From: Streptomyces sp. NBC_00190
Lineage (GTDB): Bacteria > Actinomycetota > Actinomycetes > Streptomycetales > Streptomycetaceae
Direction of reading: 5' to 3'
NCBI RefSeq assembly: GCF_036203305.1
Contig: NZ_CP108131.1
Location: 5,518,001 to 5,582,000, forward strand
Length of the DNA: 64,000 nt
The position numbers and the translations under genes are program-made. Each line of letters begins with the position of its first letter. Position 1 is the first letter of the stretch. The notes beneath the pieces are model-generated. The model was not told the DNA's origin, did not search any database, and saw nothing but the letters and a program-made list of their open reading frames with translations. Shown here one piece after another: positions 1-9,800 of the stretch.

Positions 1-807
1 CCGCTCGGTGTACAGGTCCTGGTAGTCGGCCATCGCGTTGGTGATGGCCCAGGCGGCGGTGCCGCTGTGCCCGAAGTGGGCGAGGCCCGGTACGCCGGGG
101 ACGGCCAGGCCGAGGACGTCGTACTCCGGGCAGGAGATGCGCATCTGCTGGTAGACGCCCGGGTCCTCGATGAATCGGTGCGGGTCGCCCGCGATGATCG
201 CCGCGCCGGTGGCGGTGCGGTCGCCCGGCACCAGCCAGCCGTTGCTGCCGGCGGTGCCGGGGCCGTCGGTGGCGAAGAGGGTGACCGCCTCCTCGCCCAG
301 GGCGCGGGCCACGCGCTCGCGCCACAGCTTGGTGGCGAAGCCGGCGAACAGGATGTGGGTGGCGGTCCAGACGGCGAGCGGAACCCACGGCTCCCAGGGG
401 GTGGGGGTGAGGCCGGTGCGGGCGAAGCGCTCGTCGCGGGCGGCGCCGGCGGTCAGCCCGTCGTTGACGCCGTCGACGTAGGCGCCGACCCAGGCGGCGG
501 TCTCCGGGTCGAGGGCCGCGTGGCAGCGGCGGGCGGTGTCGTCGATGCGGCACTGGCGGGCGAACGTGTCCCAGGCCGCGCTGTCCGCGCCGAGGAAGGA
601 GGCGCTGGAGCCCTGGGCGCGGTGGCGTTCGACCTCCAGCTGCCAGGCACGGTCGAAGACGGTGACGCGTCCCTGGGCGTAGGCGAGGCCGAGGGCGTCG
701 GCGGCGCGGAGGTGGGGGATGCCCCAGGGGTCGCGGTAGACCTCGTACGTCCCGTACTCCCCGAACGCGCCGACGCTTTCGCCGCTCGCACTGCTCACGC
801 TGCTCAC
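1..807 (-). CDS. Penicillin acylase family Ntn-hydrolase (C-terminus outside window)
   Basis: The first 269 residues of a leftward gene that runs off the window. It shows the penicillin acylase signature GSNGW at residues 187-191, where the Ser becomes the N-terminal nucleophile after self-cleavage, so residues 1-187 would be the alpha chain plus spacer. [14 protein letters not shown] (about 244-257) and ADYQDLYTE (about 260-268) are also typical of the family. Family members hydrolyse amide bonds of acyl side chains (beta-lactams, acyl-homoserine lactones, siderophore acyl groups). The GTG start has GGGGAAG a few bases upstream. No signal peptide is visible, so this copy looks cytoplasmic, unlike the exported classical enzymes. 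An iron box begins 19 bases upstream of the start codon, which suggests repression in iron-replete cells. The substrate is unknown. Confidence 0.85.
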   Translation of the reverse strand, partial: MSSVSSASGESVGAFGEYGTYEVYRDPWGIPHLRAADALGLAYAQGRVTVFDRAWQLEVERHRAQGSSASFLGADSAAWDTFARQCRIDDTARRCHAALDPETAAWVGAYVDGVNDGLTAGAARDERFARTGLTPTPWEPWVPLAVWTATHILFAGFATKLWRERVARALGEEAVTLFATDGPGTAGSNGWLVPGDRTATGAAIIAGDPHRFIEDPGVYQQMRISCPEYDVLGLAVPGVPGLAHFGHSGTAAWAITNAMADYQDLYTER

Positions 808-825
808 ACTCTTCCCCACGGTGCA

Positions 826-844
826 TTAGGTTAGGCTGCCCTAA
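826..844 (-). promoter_or_regulatory. Iron box (DmdR/IdeR-type operator)
   Basis: The plus strand reads TTAGGTTAGGCTGCCCTAA. This differs at two positions from the 19-bp consensus TTAGGTTAGGCTAACCTAA bound by the DtxR-family iron repressors of actinobacteria. It sits immediately upstream of the acylase start, where the promoter or transcription start should lie, so binding of the Fe(II)-loaded repressor would block transcription. The gene to the right (DinB-fold) reads towards the site and is not expected to be controlled by it. Confidence 0.85.
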
Positions 845-905
845 CTATAGGGGTGCCGGGGAAGGGTTCGTTCCCTGAGCCGCTCCGAGCCGCTCCGAGC
901 CGGGC

Positions 906-1418
906 TCAGGCTCCGGTGGCGCCGTCGATCGCCTCGCGGAGCAGGTCGGCGTGGCCGTTGTGGCGCGCGTACTCGTGGATGAGGTGGAGCATGAGCAGGC
1001 GCAGCGAGGCCTCCTCCTTCCAGCTCGGCACGTACGCCGTCACGTCCAGGGATTCGGCGGCGGCCTCGATGCGGCGGGCATGGGCGACCTCCGCCTCCCA
1101 GGCGGCGAACACCTCGGTGCGGCCGGACCCGGAGGCGTCGTAGGCGGCCTGGAAGTCGTGGGTGTCCGACCACAGGTGGGGAAGGTCCTCACCGCTCAGG
1201 ACGCGGCGGAACCAGTGCCGCTCGACCTCGGCCATGTGCCGCACCAGCCCCAGCAGGGACAGGGTGGACGGGGGCGACGAGGCGCGCCGAAGCTGCTCGT
1301 CGTCGAGACCTTCGCACTTCCAGGCGAGGGTGGCCCGGTGGTAGTCGAGGTAGGTCCGGAGCGTCTCGCGCTCGCGGCCGGTCAGAGGCGGGTCGATGCG
1401 TTCCATGCCGGTGATCAT
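906..1418 (-). CDS. DinB-fold (DUF664-like) protein
   Basis: A 170-residue protein with the four-helix DinB/DUF664 pattern and the three histidine positions expected for a divalent metal: His61 (LVRHMAEVE), and His148/His153/His156 near the C-terminus (HEYARHNGH). Actinobacterial relatives include mycothiol-dependent transferases and many proteins of unknown activity, so mycothiol-linked detoxification is possible but not shown. The start codon overlaps the stop of the upstream GNAT gene in an ATGA arrangement, which implies translational coupling and fixes the start at 1418. An internal Met five codons later (1406) is the only close alternative. Confidence 0.8.
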   Translation of the reverse strand: MITGMERIDPPLTGRERETLRTYLDYHRATLAWKCEGLDDEQLRRASSPPSTLSLLGLVRHMAEVERHWFRRVLSGEDLPHLWSDTHDFQAAYDASGSGRTEVFAAWEAEVAHARRIEAAAESLDVTAYVPSWKEEASLRLLMLHLIHEYARHNGHADLLREAIDGATGA

Positions 1419-2284
1419 GCCCGCCGGGTACCGTCGCCCGGAAGCCCGTCGACGAGGCCGGACCGATCGGCGGGGCCGCTCTGCCCCCGCGTCCACACGT
1501 ACGGCACCGTCACGCCCAGCACGCCGAACCCCAGCCGCTCCAGGATCGGGCGGCTGTCGGCGGAGGCGTCCACCTGGAGGTACGGGACCCCGCGCTCGGC
1601 CGCCACGCGGGCCCGGTGGGCGACCAGCAGCCGGTAGATGCCGCGGCCGCGCCACCCGGGGTCCGTGCCGCCGCCCCACAGCCCTGCGAACGGGGCACCC
1701 GGCGGCATCTCCATCCGAGCTGCGCTCACCGGGACGTCGCCCGCCATCGCCACGACGGCCTCGATGGTGTCCGGCTCGTGGCGCAGCAGGCTCAGCATCT
1801 GCTCCCGGATCTGCGGCCGCTCGGTTCCGAAGGCCCGCGTGTGGACGTCCATCATCAGGTCCACCCCCGCCTCGTCCGTCACCACCCGCAGGGTGACGCC
1901 CTGCGGCGGCTCCACCGGGAGCGCGGCGAGCTCCCGCGTCCGGCCGACCATCAGCGTCTCGGCCGGCTCCGGCACGAAGCCTGCCGCCCGCAGGCGTTGC
2001 CCCAGGTCCGCCGGCCGGTCGTAGTCGTAGAGCTTCCACTCGAACTCGGACGTCCCCAGCGCATCGAAGTACGCGACCTGCGCCGCGATCTCAGCGTCCG
2101 CCGTCCCCTCGTCGAGGTCCGACCAGAGCACGCCGTTCCAGCCGGCTCCGGGCACGGTCTGCCGTACGACCGCGCGGGCCCGTTCCACACGGGCCGACGC
2201 CGCGTCCGGCTGCGCGCCGCGGCGCATCCGGGCGTCGTACTCGGCCCGCACCCGGCGGAGTTCGTCATGATCCATCGTCGTCAT
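1415..2284 (-). CDS. GNAT family N-acetyltransferase
   Basis: A 289-residue acetyltransferase. The acetyl-CoA binding motif A is at residues 208-220 (TDPGWRGRGIYRL), followed by a LGFGVLG segment near 251-257 that closes the GNAT fold. The N-terminal half (1-125) looks like a degenerate second GNAT-like unit (YDYDRPADLGQRLRAAGF near 87-103), as in other two-domain Streptomyces GNATs. The substrate cannot be read from the sequence. It is divergent from the cupin gene at 2338, with 53 bases between, so the two may share a promoter region. It overlaps the DinB-fold gene by 4 bases. A second Met at codon 4 is possible as the start. Confidence 0.8.
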   Translation of the reverse strand: MTTMDHDELRRVRAEYDARMRRGAQPDAASARVERARAVVRQTVPGAGWNGVLWSDLDEGTADAEIAAQVAYFDALGTSEFEWKLYDYDRPADLGQRLRAAGFVPEPAETLMVGRTRELAALPVEPPQGVTLRVVTDEAGVDLMMDVHTRAFGTERPQIREQMLSLLRHEPDTIEAVVAMAGDVPVSAARMEMPPGAPFAGLWGGGTDPGWRGRGIYRLLVAHRARVAAERGVPYLQVDASADSRPILERLGFGVLGVTVPYVWTRGQSGPADRSGLVDGLPGDGTRRA

Positions 2285-2337
2285 CGGCCCAGCTCACCAG
2301 TGGCCGACCGGTCCCACAACTGCATTAACCTCACCCC

Positions 2338-2754
2338 GTGAACGACGACTCCACCATCTACACCGGCAAGGCCACCCCCGACGCCGCGGCCGACCGGGGC
2401 TGGCTCCTCGGCCACTTCAAAGACCCCGCCGACCCCCGTCACAGCGAGGACGTGGAGATCAAATGGGGTGTCCACCCGAAGGGCGACGAGCGGGAGCGCT
2501 GGGCGACCGCGGAGAAGCGGACCGCGCTGCTGGTACTGATCAGCGGCCGTTTCCGGCTGGAGTTCCCGGGACGGACGGTCGTCCTCGCCGAGCAGGGGGA
2601 CTACGTGCTCTGGGGGCGCGGCGTCGACCACTCCTGGTACGCGGAGGAGGACGCGGTGGTCCTCACCGTCCGGTGGCCCTCGATCCCCGGCTACCGGACC
2701 GACGAACCCGATGACCAGGGCCGCCCCGAGCCCTCCGGCCGGCCCGCTGGGTGA
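2338..2754 (+). CDS. Small cupin-domain protein
   Basis: A 138-residue single-domain protein. The middle reads as a cupin barrel: ALLVLISGRFRLEFPG (about 63-78), then GDYVLWGRGVDHSWYAEEDAVVLTVRW (from about 86; read in two pieces, GDYVLWGRGVDHSW and AVVLTVRW), with a His in the second cupin strand. The first cupin motif lacks the usual HxH pair, so metal binding is uncertain. It starts with GTG and is divergent from the GNAT gene. The last 15 residues are Pro/Gly/Arg-rich and probably disordered. No specific function is assigned. Confidence 0.7.
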   Translation: MNDDSTIYTGKATPDAAADRGWLLGHFKDPADPRHSEDVEIKWGVHPKGDERERWATAEKRTALLVLISGRFRLEFPGRTVVLAEQGDYVLWGRGVDHSWYAEEDAVVLTVRWPSIPGYRTDEPDDQGRPEPSGRPAG

Positions 2755-2965
2755 CCGACGTCCCGCACTTCCCGGTTCCCCTGTGACGATGCACACGAAA
2801 GGGGCCAACGATCACGAAACGCTGAGATCGTCGAGGCGTAGACCATCTTGGCCGCACTTCCGGGGCGATCCCCCGAGCGGTCGGCCCGGCCTTCACGAGT
2901 TCAAGCGTTCTTTGCGACGGGCTGTCTCCCGGTAAAGATCCGAACCACCAGGGAGCACGTTTCCG

Positions 2966-5206
2966 TTGGCAGCACTCGCGCGTTGGTGCATGCGGCACCG
3001 ACTCCTCGCCGTCATGATCTGGCTGCTCGCCCTCGGGGGGACCACGGCGGCCGCGGCGAGCGCCGGGTCCGCGTTCTCCAACGACTACGAGGTCCCCGGC
3101 ACCGAGTCCGGCAGGGCGGGCGACCTCCTGCGGGAAGGCTTCCACGGCCAGGGCGGAGACACCGACACCATCGTGTGGCGGGCCCCGGAGCATCAGAGCG
3201 CCCGCACCCCGGACGTACGGCAGCGCATGACCCGGGCACTCGACGCCGTAGCCGCGCTCCCCGGCGTCGGATCGGTCGCAGGCCCCTACGGCCCCGGCCC
3301 CGACAGCGCCGCCCGGATCAGCCCCGACGGGCGCACCGCCTACGCCGTGGTGACCTTCGAGCGGCAGGCCGACGCCGTACCCAAGGCCCAGGCCCAGGCG
3401 GTCGTCGACGCGGCGAAGAACCCGGCCACCGAGGCCGACGGCCTCCAGGTCGAACTCGGCGGACGCGCCGTCGGGCTGACCGAGGCGCCCACCGCGCACC
3501 TCGCCGAGGTCATCGGTGTCGCCGTCGCGGCCCTGGTCCTCTTCCTCGCCTTCGGCTCGCTCGCCGCGAGCCTGCTGCCCATCGCGACCGCCCTGGTCAG
3601 CGTGGGCACCGCGTATTTCGGCATCACCCTGCTCGGCCACGCGATGCCGGTCGCCGACTTCGCCCCGATGCTCGGCACCCTCGTCGGCCTCGGCGTCGGC
3701 ATCGACTACGCGCTGTTCATCGTCACCCGGCACCGCAAGGGCCTCGCGCGCGGACTCCCCGTCGAGGAGGCGGCCGAGAACGCCGTCGCCACCACCGGCC
3801 GGGCCGTCGTCTTCGCCGGAGCCACCGTCTGCATCGCGCTGCTCGGCATGCTGGTGCTGCGGCTCAACTTCCTCGACGGCGTCGCGATAGCCGCCTCCGT
3901 GACGGTGGTCCTCACGGTCGCCGCCTCGGTCACACTGCTGCCCGCCCTCCTCTCCTCCATCGGCACCCGAGCCCTCTCGCGCCGCGAGCGCCGCAGACTC
4001 GCCGCCGACGGTCCGCGGCCCGAACACACCACCGGCTTCGCCGCCCGCTGGTCCGCCTTCGTGGAACGGCACCCCAAACTGCTCGGCACCGTCGCCACCG
4101 CGGTCATGCTGGTGCTGGCACTGCCCACCCTCTTCCTCCACCTCGGCACGTCCGACCAGGGCAACAACCCGGCCGGCTCCACCACCCGACAGGCCTACGA
4201 CCTGCTGGCCGAGGGTTTCGGGCCCGGCACGAACGGCCCGCTCGCCGTGGTCGCCCGCCTGGACGGAGCCGGCGACCGCCTCGCCGTCGAGCGCCTGGCC
4301 GAGGCGCTCCGTACGACGAAGGGCGTCGCCTCCACCGGCCCGGCCGTCCTCAACCGCAGCGGGGACACCGCCGTCCTCACCGTCGTACCGGACTCCGCCC
4401 CCCAGTCCCGGGCCACGAGCGACCTCGTCGACAGACTCCGCGAGGACGTCATCCCGCGCGCCGGGCACGGCAGCTCCATGCAGGTCCACGTCGGTGGCGT
4501 GACGGCCGGCTACGACGACTTCGCCGGGGTCATCGTCGGGAAACTGCCGCTCTTCGTCGGAGTGGTCATCACCCTCGGCTGCGTGCTGCTGCTGCTGGCC
4601 TTCCGGTCCATCGGCATCCCGCTCAAGGCGGCGCTCATGAACATCGCCGCGGTCGCCTCCTCCTTCGGAGTCGTCGTGGCGGTCTTCCAATGGGGCTGGG
4701 GCAGCGAGCTGCTCGGCCTGGGCAGTGCCGGGCCGATCGAACCCTTCCTGCCCGTGATCATGGTGTCCGTACTGTTCGGACTCTCGATGGACTACCAGGT
4801 CTTCCTCGTCAGCCGGATGTACGAGGAATGGCTGGAGACCGGTGACAACAAGCGGGCCGTCCGCGTGGGCCTCACAGAGACCAGCCGGGTCATCAACTCG
4901 GCCGCCGTCATCATGATCTCCGTCTTCCTGGCCTTCGTCCTCAGTGGCGACCGGATCATCGCGATGTTCGGCATCGCCCTCGCCGCGGCCGTGGCCCTCG
5001 ACGCCTTCGTGCTGCGCACCCTCCTCGTCCCGGCCCTGATGCACATGCTCGGCGGCGCGAACTGGTGGCTGCCCGCCTGGCTCGACCGGCGGCTGCCCCG
5101 GATCAGCATCGAGCCCCCGGAACACCGCCCCCATGCGAAACTTCCGGCACAGCGGCCGAGCGATGACAGCGCGGAGCCGGCTGACTCCGTACCCGTGTCC
5201 CGCTGA
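2966..5206 (+). CDS. MMPL family (RND-type) membrane transporter
   Basis: A 746-residue polytopic protein built as two MMPL repeats, each with an extracytoplasmic loop followed by a block of membrane helices. The family marker segments are present twice: GLGVGIDYALFIVTRH near residue 242 and GLSMDYQVFLVSRMYEEW near 605, carrying the membrane Asp-Tyr pairs used for proton relay. Family members export lipids, lipopeptides or polyketides using the proton gradient. The reading frame begins at TTG 2966 with AGGGAG about 10 bases upstream; an ATG (MRHRLL) lies eight codons further on. The next gene starts 21 bases after the stop and may be co-transcribed. The cargo is unknown and no biosynthetic genes adjoin it. 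Confidence 0.85.
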   Translation: MAALARWCMRHRLLAVMIWLLALGGTTAAAASAGSAFSNDYEVPGTESGRAGDLLREGFHGQGGDTDTIVWRAPEHQSARTPDVRQRMTRALDAVAALPGVGSVAGPYGPGPDSAARISPDGRTAYAVVTFERQADAVPKAQAQAVVDAAKNPATEADGLQVELGGRAVGLTEAPTAHLAEVIGVAVAALVLFLAFGSLAASLLPIATALVSVGTAYFGITLLGHAMPVADFAPMLGTLVGLGVGIDYALFIVTRHRKGLARGLPVEEAAENAVATTGRAVVFAGATVCIALLGMLVLRLNFLDGVAIAASVTVVLTVAASVTLLPALLSSIGTRALSRRERRRLAADGPRPEHTTGFAARWSAFVERHPKLLGTVATAVMLVLALPTLFLHLGTSDQGNNPAGSTTRQAYDLLAEGFGPGTNGPLAVVARLDGAGDRLAVERLAEALRTTKGVASTGPAVLNRSGDTAVLTVVPDSAPQSRATSDLVDRLREDVIPRAGHGSSMQVHVGGVTAGYDDFAGVIVGKLPLFVGVVITLGCVLLLLAFRSIGIPLKAALMNIAAVASSFGVVVAVFQWGWGSELLGLGSAGPIEPFLPVIMVSVLFGLSMDYQVFLVSRMYEEWLETGDNKRAVRVGLTETSRVINSAAVIMISVFLAFVLSGDRIIAMFGIALAAAVALDAFVLRTLLVPALMHMLGGANWWLPAWLDRRLPRISIEPPEHRPHAKLPAQRPSDDSAEPADSVPVSR

Positions 5207-5227
5207 CCAGCCGTAAGGACTCCCCGC

Positions 5228-5782
5228 ATGTTCGCGATAGACCTGGCCGAAGACGCCCAGCTCAAGCCGCTGGAGGTGTGGCACGCCGAGGAATTCCTCG
5301 CCCACATGGACCGTGGCCGCGAGTTCATCGGCCAGTACGTCGGCTTCCCCGACCGTGCCACCGACCTGGACTCGGCGCGCGAGCTGCTCCGTACGAACGC
5401 CGAGAAGGCCGCGAACGACGGCACCCGCTTCTTCGGCATCTGGGTCGAGGGCACGCTCGTCGGCGGCGTCCTCTACCCGGTCTTCGACGCCGCCGGCGGC
5501 AACTGCGAGGTCGGCTGCTGGCTGGAGCCCGCCGCCGCCGGACGCGGCCTGGTCACCGCCGCCTGCCGGGTGCTCATCGACTGGGCCTTCAACGGGCGCG
5601 GCATGCACCGCGTGGAGTGGCACGTCGCCACCGGGAACAAGAAGAGCATCGCGGTCGCCGAGCGCCTCGGCCTGACCCGCGAGGGCGTGATGCGCGAGAA
5701 CCACCTGCACCGGGGCGCGCGCCAGAGCACCGAGATCTGGGCGGTTCTCGCCCACGAGTGGGCGGCGGCCCGTCCCTCCTGA
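5228..5782 (+). CDS. RimJ/RimL-type GNAT N-acetyltransferase
   Basis: A 184-residue acetyltransferase of the RimJ/RimL/YdaF group, which typically acetylates protein N-termini or small amines. The C-terminal region has the diagnostic series: EPAAAGRGLVTAACR (about 99-113, acetyl-CoA loop), HRVEWHVATGNKKS (about 127-140), and AERLGLTREGVMREN (about 145-159). A ribosome site (TAAGGA) sits a few bases before the ATG. It follows the MMPL gene closely, suggesting an operon. The substrate is not predictable. Confidence 0.82.
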   Translation: MFAIDLAEDAQLKPLEVWHAEEFLAHMDRGREFIGQYVGFPDRATDLDSARELLRTNAEKAANDGTRFFGIWVEGTLVGGVLYPVFDAAGGNCEVGCWLEPAAAGRGLVTAACRVLIDWAFNGRGMHRVEWHVATGNKKSIAVAERLGLTREGVMRENHLHRGARQSTEIWAVLAHEWAAARPS

Positions 5783-5861
5783 ACCCGGTCCGGGCCCCGC
5801 GGCCGCGGGGCCCGCCGCAATTCTCATGAACCTCTCAGACTCGCCGCTTACCGTGCCCCGC

Positions 5862-6431
5862 ATGGACACCACGAAGACCCCCGCCCCGAACGCCTCCGAG
5901 GCGGACGCCACCCCCGCCGACCTCGAGAAGGCCGAGATCCCCCAGCCCGCCGAGGCCGAGGCCGACGCCGTACTCACCGACGCGGACCTGGACGACGAAA
6001 CGTTCGCCGAGGACGTGGCCGGGGACGAGCAGCCGAGCCACGTCGGATCCGCGGCCTCCGCGATCGTCGCCGCGGGTCTCTCCGTCGTCGCGCTCAGCGG
6101 CAGCTGGGTCGCCGGCATCGTGTCCGAGCGCAAGAGCATCACCGGCCGCCTGGAGCTGACCCAGGCCGCCGACGCCAACGCGCAGATCGCCGCCCAGTTC
6201 ATCGGCCCGTGGCACTCCACCGCCCTTGTCAACGGCATCTTCGCCACCCTCGCCCTGATCATCGCCGTCTTCGTGCTGGCCCTGCCCGCCTTCGGCACCC
6301 CCGAGCGCACCCTCCCCGCCTGGGTCCGGTCCGTCTCCTGGGCGGCCATCGCGCTGGGCGCCCTCGGCATCCTGCTCTTCGTCCTCATGTACTTCGACCT
6401 CCTCCTCACCATCCCGAAGGCAGCCGCCTAG
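5862..6431 (+). CDS. Small integral membrane protein, acidic N-terminal tail
   Basis: About 189 residues from the ATG at 5862 (an in-frame ATG at 5826 would add 12). The first 70 residues are Ala/Glu/Asp-rich and hydrophilic. They are followed by three hydrophobic spans: SAIVAAGLSVVALSGSWVAG, FATLALIIAVFVLALPAFG, and VSWAAIALGALGILLFVLMY. This gives a three-helix membrane protein with a long acidic tail, probably cytoplasmic. I do not recognise a family with an assigned function. It lies alone between the acetyltransferase and a small coiled protein. Confidence 0.65.
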   Translation: MDTTKTPAPNASEADATPADLEKAEIPQPAEAEADAVLTDADLDDETFAEDVAGDEQPSHVGSAASAIVAAGLSVVALSGSWVAGIVSERKSITGRLELTQAADANAQIAAQFIGPWHSTALVNGIFATLALIIAVFVLALPAFGTPERTLPAWVRSVSWAAIALGALGILLFVLMYFDLLLTIPKAAA

Positions 6432-6598
6432 GCACCGCCTTAGGCCTCCTCGGCCCGGCTCACGAACCCTCCGCCCCGGACTAAGGCCCTGCGGCCCCGG
6501 CAGATGCGGCATGCGACCGATGTGCCGGTACCCCCTGGGACGCGAATCTTGGATCACACCGAACGAGGTGCCCGAGAAACGCCACCAGGGAGTACGAG

Positions 6599-6766
6599 AT
6601 GTTCGAGTACGAGATCGCAGCCGCCCGCAACGCCGACCTCATCCGCGAGGCCGACGCGTACCGCCTGGTGCGGGAGGCCGAGAAGGCGCGCCGTGCCTCC
6701 TCACGAAGCCAGGAACCCGAAAGGGCGGTGAGGGAGCACCGGAGCCGCTTCGCCCGCACCGCGTGA
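6599..6766 (+). CDS. Small charged helical protein (55 aa)
   Basis: A 55-codon gene reading MFEYEIAAARNADLI at the start. AGGG eight bases upstream of the ATG gives a good ribosome site, and third positions are almost all G or C. The protein is Arg/Glu/Ala-rich and should form one long amphipathic helix (residues 5-32). Small proteins with this start pattern recur in Streptomyces next to regulators, as far as I remember, but have no assigned function. It lies 77 bases upstream of the LuxR-type regulator start used here. Confidence 0.6.
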   Translation: MFEYEIAAARNADLIREADAYRLVREAEKARRASSRSQEPERAVREHRSRFARTA

Positions 6767-6843
6767 CCCGCGCCGACCGCGTGAACTGACACGTGATGAG
6801 AAGCGCAGGGATAACGAGTGCCGCCGCCAGGGACGTCTGTGCG

Positions 6844-9800
6844 ATGCTCGGCGACGTGGAGACCAGATCTGTCAGCCCGGTGTTCGTCGGCCGCGCCGAC
6901 GAACTGGCCGTACTCACCGACGCATTGACCCGCGCCGCCAGCCGTGAGCCGCAGGCGATGCTCATCGGGGGCGAGGCCGGGGTCGGCAAGACCCGCCTCA
7001 CCGAGGAGTTCCTCGGCGAAGCGGCCCGCCGCGGCGCCGTGGTCGCCGTCGGAGGCTGTATGGAGATCGGGGCGGAGGGGCTTCCCTTCGCCCCGTTCTC
7101 GACGGCCCTGCGCACCCTGCACCGGCAGCTCCCCGAGGAGCTCGCCGCCGCAGCCGCGGGCCAGGAGGACGAACTCGCCCGGATCCTGCCCGAACTCGGC
7201 GACACCCCGCGCGGCCCGCACGACGAGGAAAGCACCGCCCGGCTCTTCGAGCTGACCGCCCGGATGCTGGAGCGGCTCGCCGCCGACCGCACCGTCGTCC
7301 TCGTCCTGGAGGACCTGCACTGGGCGGACACCTCCACACGCCACCTGCTCTCCTACCTCTTCCGCACTCTGTCCAGCGGTCGCCTCGTCGTCGTCGCCAC
7401 CTACCGCGCGGACGACGTCCACCGCCGCCACCCGCTGCGGCCCCTCCTCGCCGAACTGGACCGGCTCCGCACGGTCCGGCGCATCGAGCTGCCCCGCTTC
7501 AACCGGGCCGAGGTGCGCCGCCAGCTCGCCGGCATCCTCGCCTCGCAGCCCGACGAGGACTTCGTGGACTCCGTCTTCGACCGCTCCGACGGCAACGCCT
7601 TCTTCGTCGAGGAACTCGTCGCCTCCCGGGCGAGCGGCTGCCGTGCCGGACTCACCGAATCCCTGCGCGACCTGCTCCTCGTACGTGTCGAGGTCCTCCC
7701 CGAACGGGCCCAGGGCGTCGTGCGCATGGTCGCCGAGGGCGGCTCCACCGTCGAGTACCCGCTCCTGCGCGCCGTCGCCGGGCTCAGCGAGGACGAGCTC
7801 ATCGAAGCTCTCCGGGCCGCCGTCGGTGCCAACATCCTGCTCGCCACCATCGACGGGGACGGTTACCGCTTCCGCCACTCGCTGGTGCGCGAGGCCGTGA
7901 GCGACGACCTGCTGCCCGGCGAGCGCTCCCGCGTCAACCGCCGCTACGCCGAGGCCCTGGAGGCCGACGAGTCCCTGATCCGCGCCGAGGAGCGGGTCAT
8001 CCGGCTCGCCAGCTACTGGTACCACGCGAACGACGCGTCCAAGGCGCTGCCCGCCGCGCTCGCCGCCTCCGTGGCCGCCCGCCGCCGACACGCCTACTCC
8101 GAGCAGCTGCGCCTGCTGGAACGGGCGATGGACCTGTGGGAGAGCGCCCCGGAGGACGTCCGCGAGGCGCTTCGCCCGGCGGACTACACCGATGTGTACC
8201 CTCCGTGCGGCTGCGACCCGGCCACCACCCCGCTGCAGCGGCTCGACCTGCTGGCCGAGGCGACCGTCGCAGCCCGCTACGGCGGGGAGCGGGAACGCGC
8301 CCTGAAGTTCTGCAAGACGGCCGTGCGCATGCTGGACGACGGCCACGACCCGCTGCGGGCCGCCTGGTTCTGGACCGAACGCTCCCGGCTGGTCGCGAGC
8401 CTCGGCCGGGGCGACGGCTGGGACGAGATCGCCAAGGCCCAGGAGCTCGTACAGGGGCTGCCCCCGTCCCAGGTGCATGCCGAGGTCCTGGTCCGGGCCG
8501 CGGGCTGGGGCATGCTCCACGACCCCGGCCCCGGCAACATCGACGCCGCCGAACGCGCCGTCGAATACGCGCGGATGGTCGGAGCCGAAGACATCGAGCT
8601 CAATGCCCGGATCACCGTCGGCAGCCTGATCACCGACGCCGGCGACCCCGAAGCCGGTCTCGCCGAGATGCACTCGGTCAGGGAACGGGCCACGGAACTC
8701 GGCCTCGCCGTGCTCGCGGGTCGTGCACATATCAACCTCGCCTCTCAGTTGGAAGGTCTGGGCCGGTCCCGTGAAGCCGTGGAACTGGCTGAACTGGGCG
8801 CTGAACTGGTCCGCAAGTCCCGGCTGCTGGACTCCGAGGCCTGGGTCAGCGGCAACATGTCGGAGAGCCTCTACAGCCTCGGCCGCTGGGACGAGGCCGC
8901 CGAGGCGGCCCGGCGCACGCTGCTCGTCGGGCAGAGCGCTGCCCCACGCGGCGCCGCCGCCACCCAGCTCGCCCATCTGGCACTGGCCCGCGGTGAATTG
9001 ACCGAGGCCGCCCAGCAGCTCACCGCCGCCCACGCCCACTTCGGCACCCACGCCATCCAGCCCCAGCACCGGATACCGCTGTACCGTCTCGCGATTGGTG
9101 TCGCCGCGGGGGAGAGCCGGATCGCCGACGTCCGGGCCGAGACGGCCGCCGCCGTCGCCTACGGATTCCCGCTCGGGCAGCACCGCTACGGCTGGCCGCT
9201 GCTCCTCGCCTCCGCCACCGCGGAGGCGGACTCCCGGGGATTCCCGGCCGCCGACGCCGACCGGGAATCCGCCCTGGGCGTGTTGCGCAAGGCCGCCCGC
9301 AACCTGCCCGCCCCGGCCCCCGTGTGGTGCGCCCACGCCGAGTACCTCCGGGCCGAACTGCTGCGGGCCGAGGCCCGGGACACCGTGGCCGACTGGAGCG
9401 CCGTGGAGGAGGCCGTCCGCCCGCTGGAGCGCCCGTACCTGCTGGCCCGGGCCCGCCACCGGCTCGCCGAGGCCCTGCTAGCCGCCGGCGCCGACCGCGA
9501 GCGAGCCGCCGCCCTGCTGCGCGAGGCCCACGCCACCGCCGACGGGCTCGGCTCACGCCGGCTGCGTGAGGACCTGGCCCTGCTCGCACAGCGCGCCCGG
9601 CTTCCGCTGTCCACCGCGGACACACCCCAGGTCCCGCAGGTACCCCAGGCCGACCCCGTGGAGGAGCTGGGCCTGACCAGCCGCGAGCGCGAGGTACTGC
9701 GCCTGGTCGCGGCCGGCAGCACCAACCGCAAGATCGCCGAGGAGCTGTTCATCTCCCCGAAGACGGCGAGCGTGCACGTCTCGAACATCCTGGCGAAGCT

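Noticed and set aside
2663..6412. A 1,249-codon open frame on the minus strand opposite the MMPL and acetyltransferase genes
   Set aside because: It mirrors three well-supported genes on the other strand; its composition (Gly/Asp/Glu/Val-rich, no domains) is the usual shadow of G+C-biased codons.
6481..9459. A 992-codon minus-strand frame opposite the LuxR-type regulator
   Set aside because: Antisense shadow. The plus strand has clear Walker A and LuxR HTH motifs.
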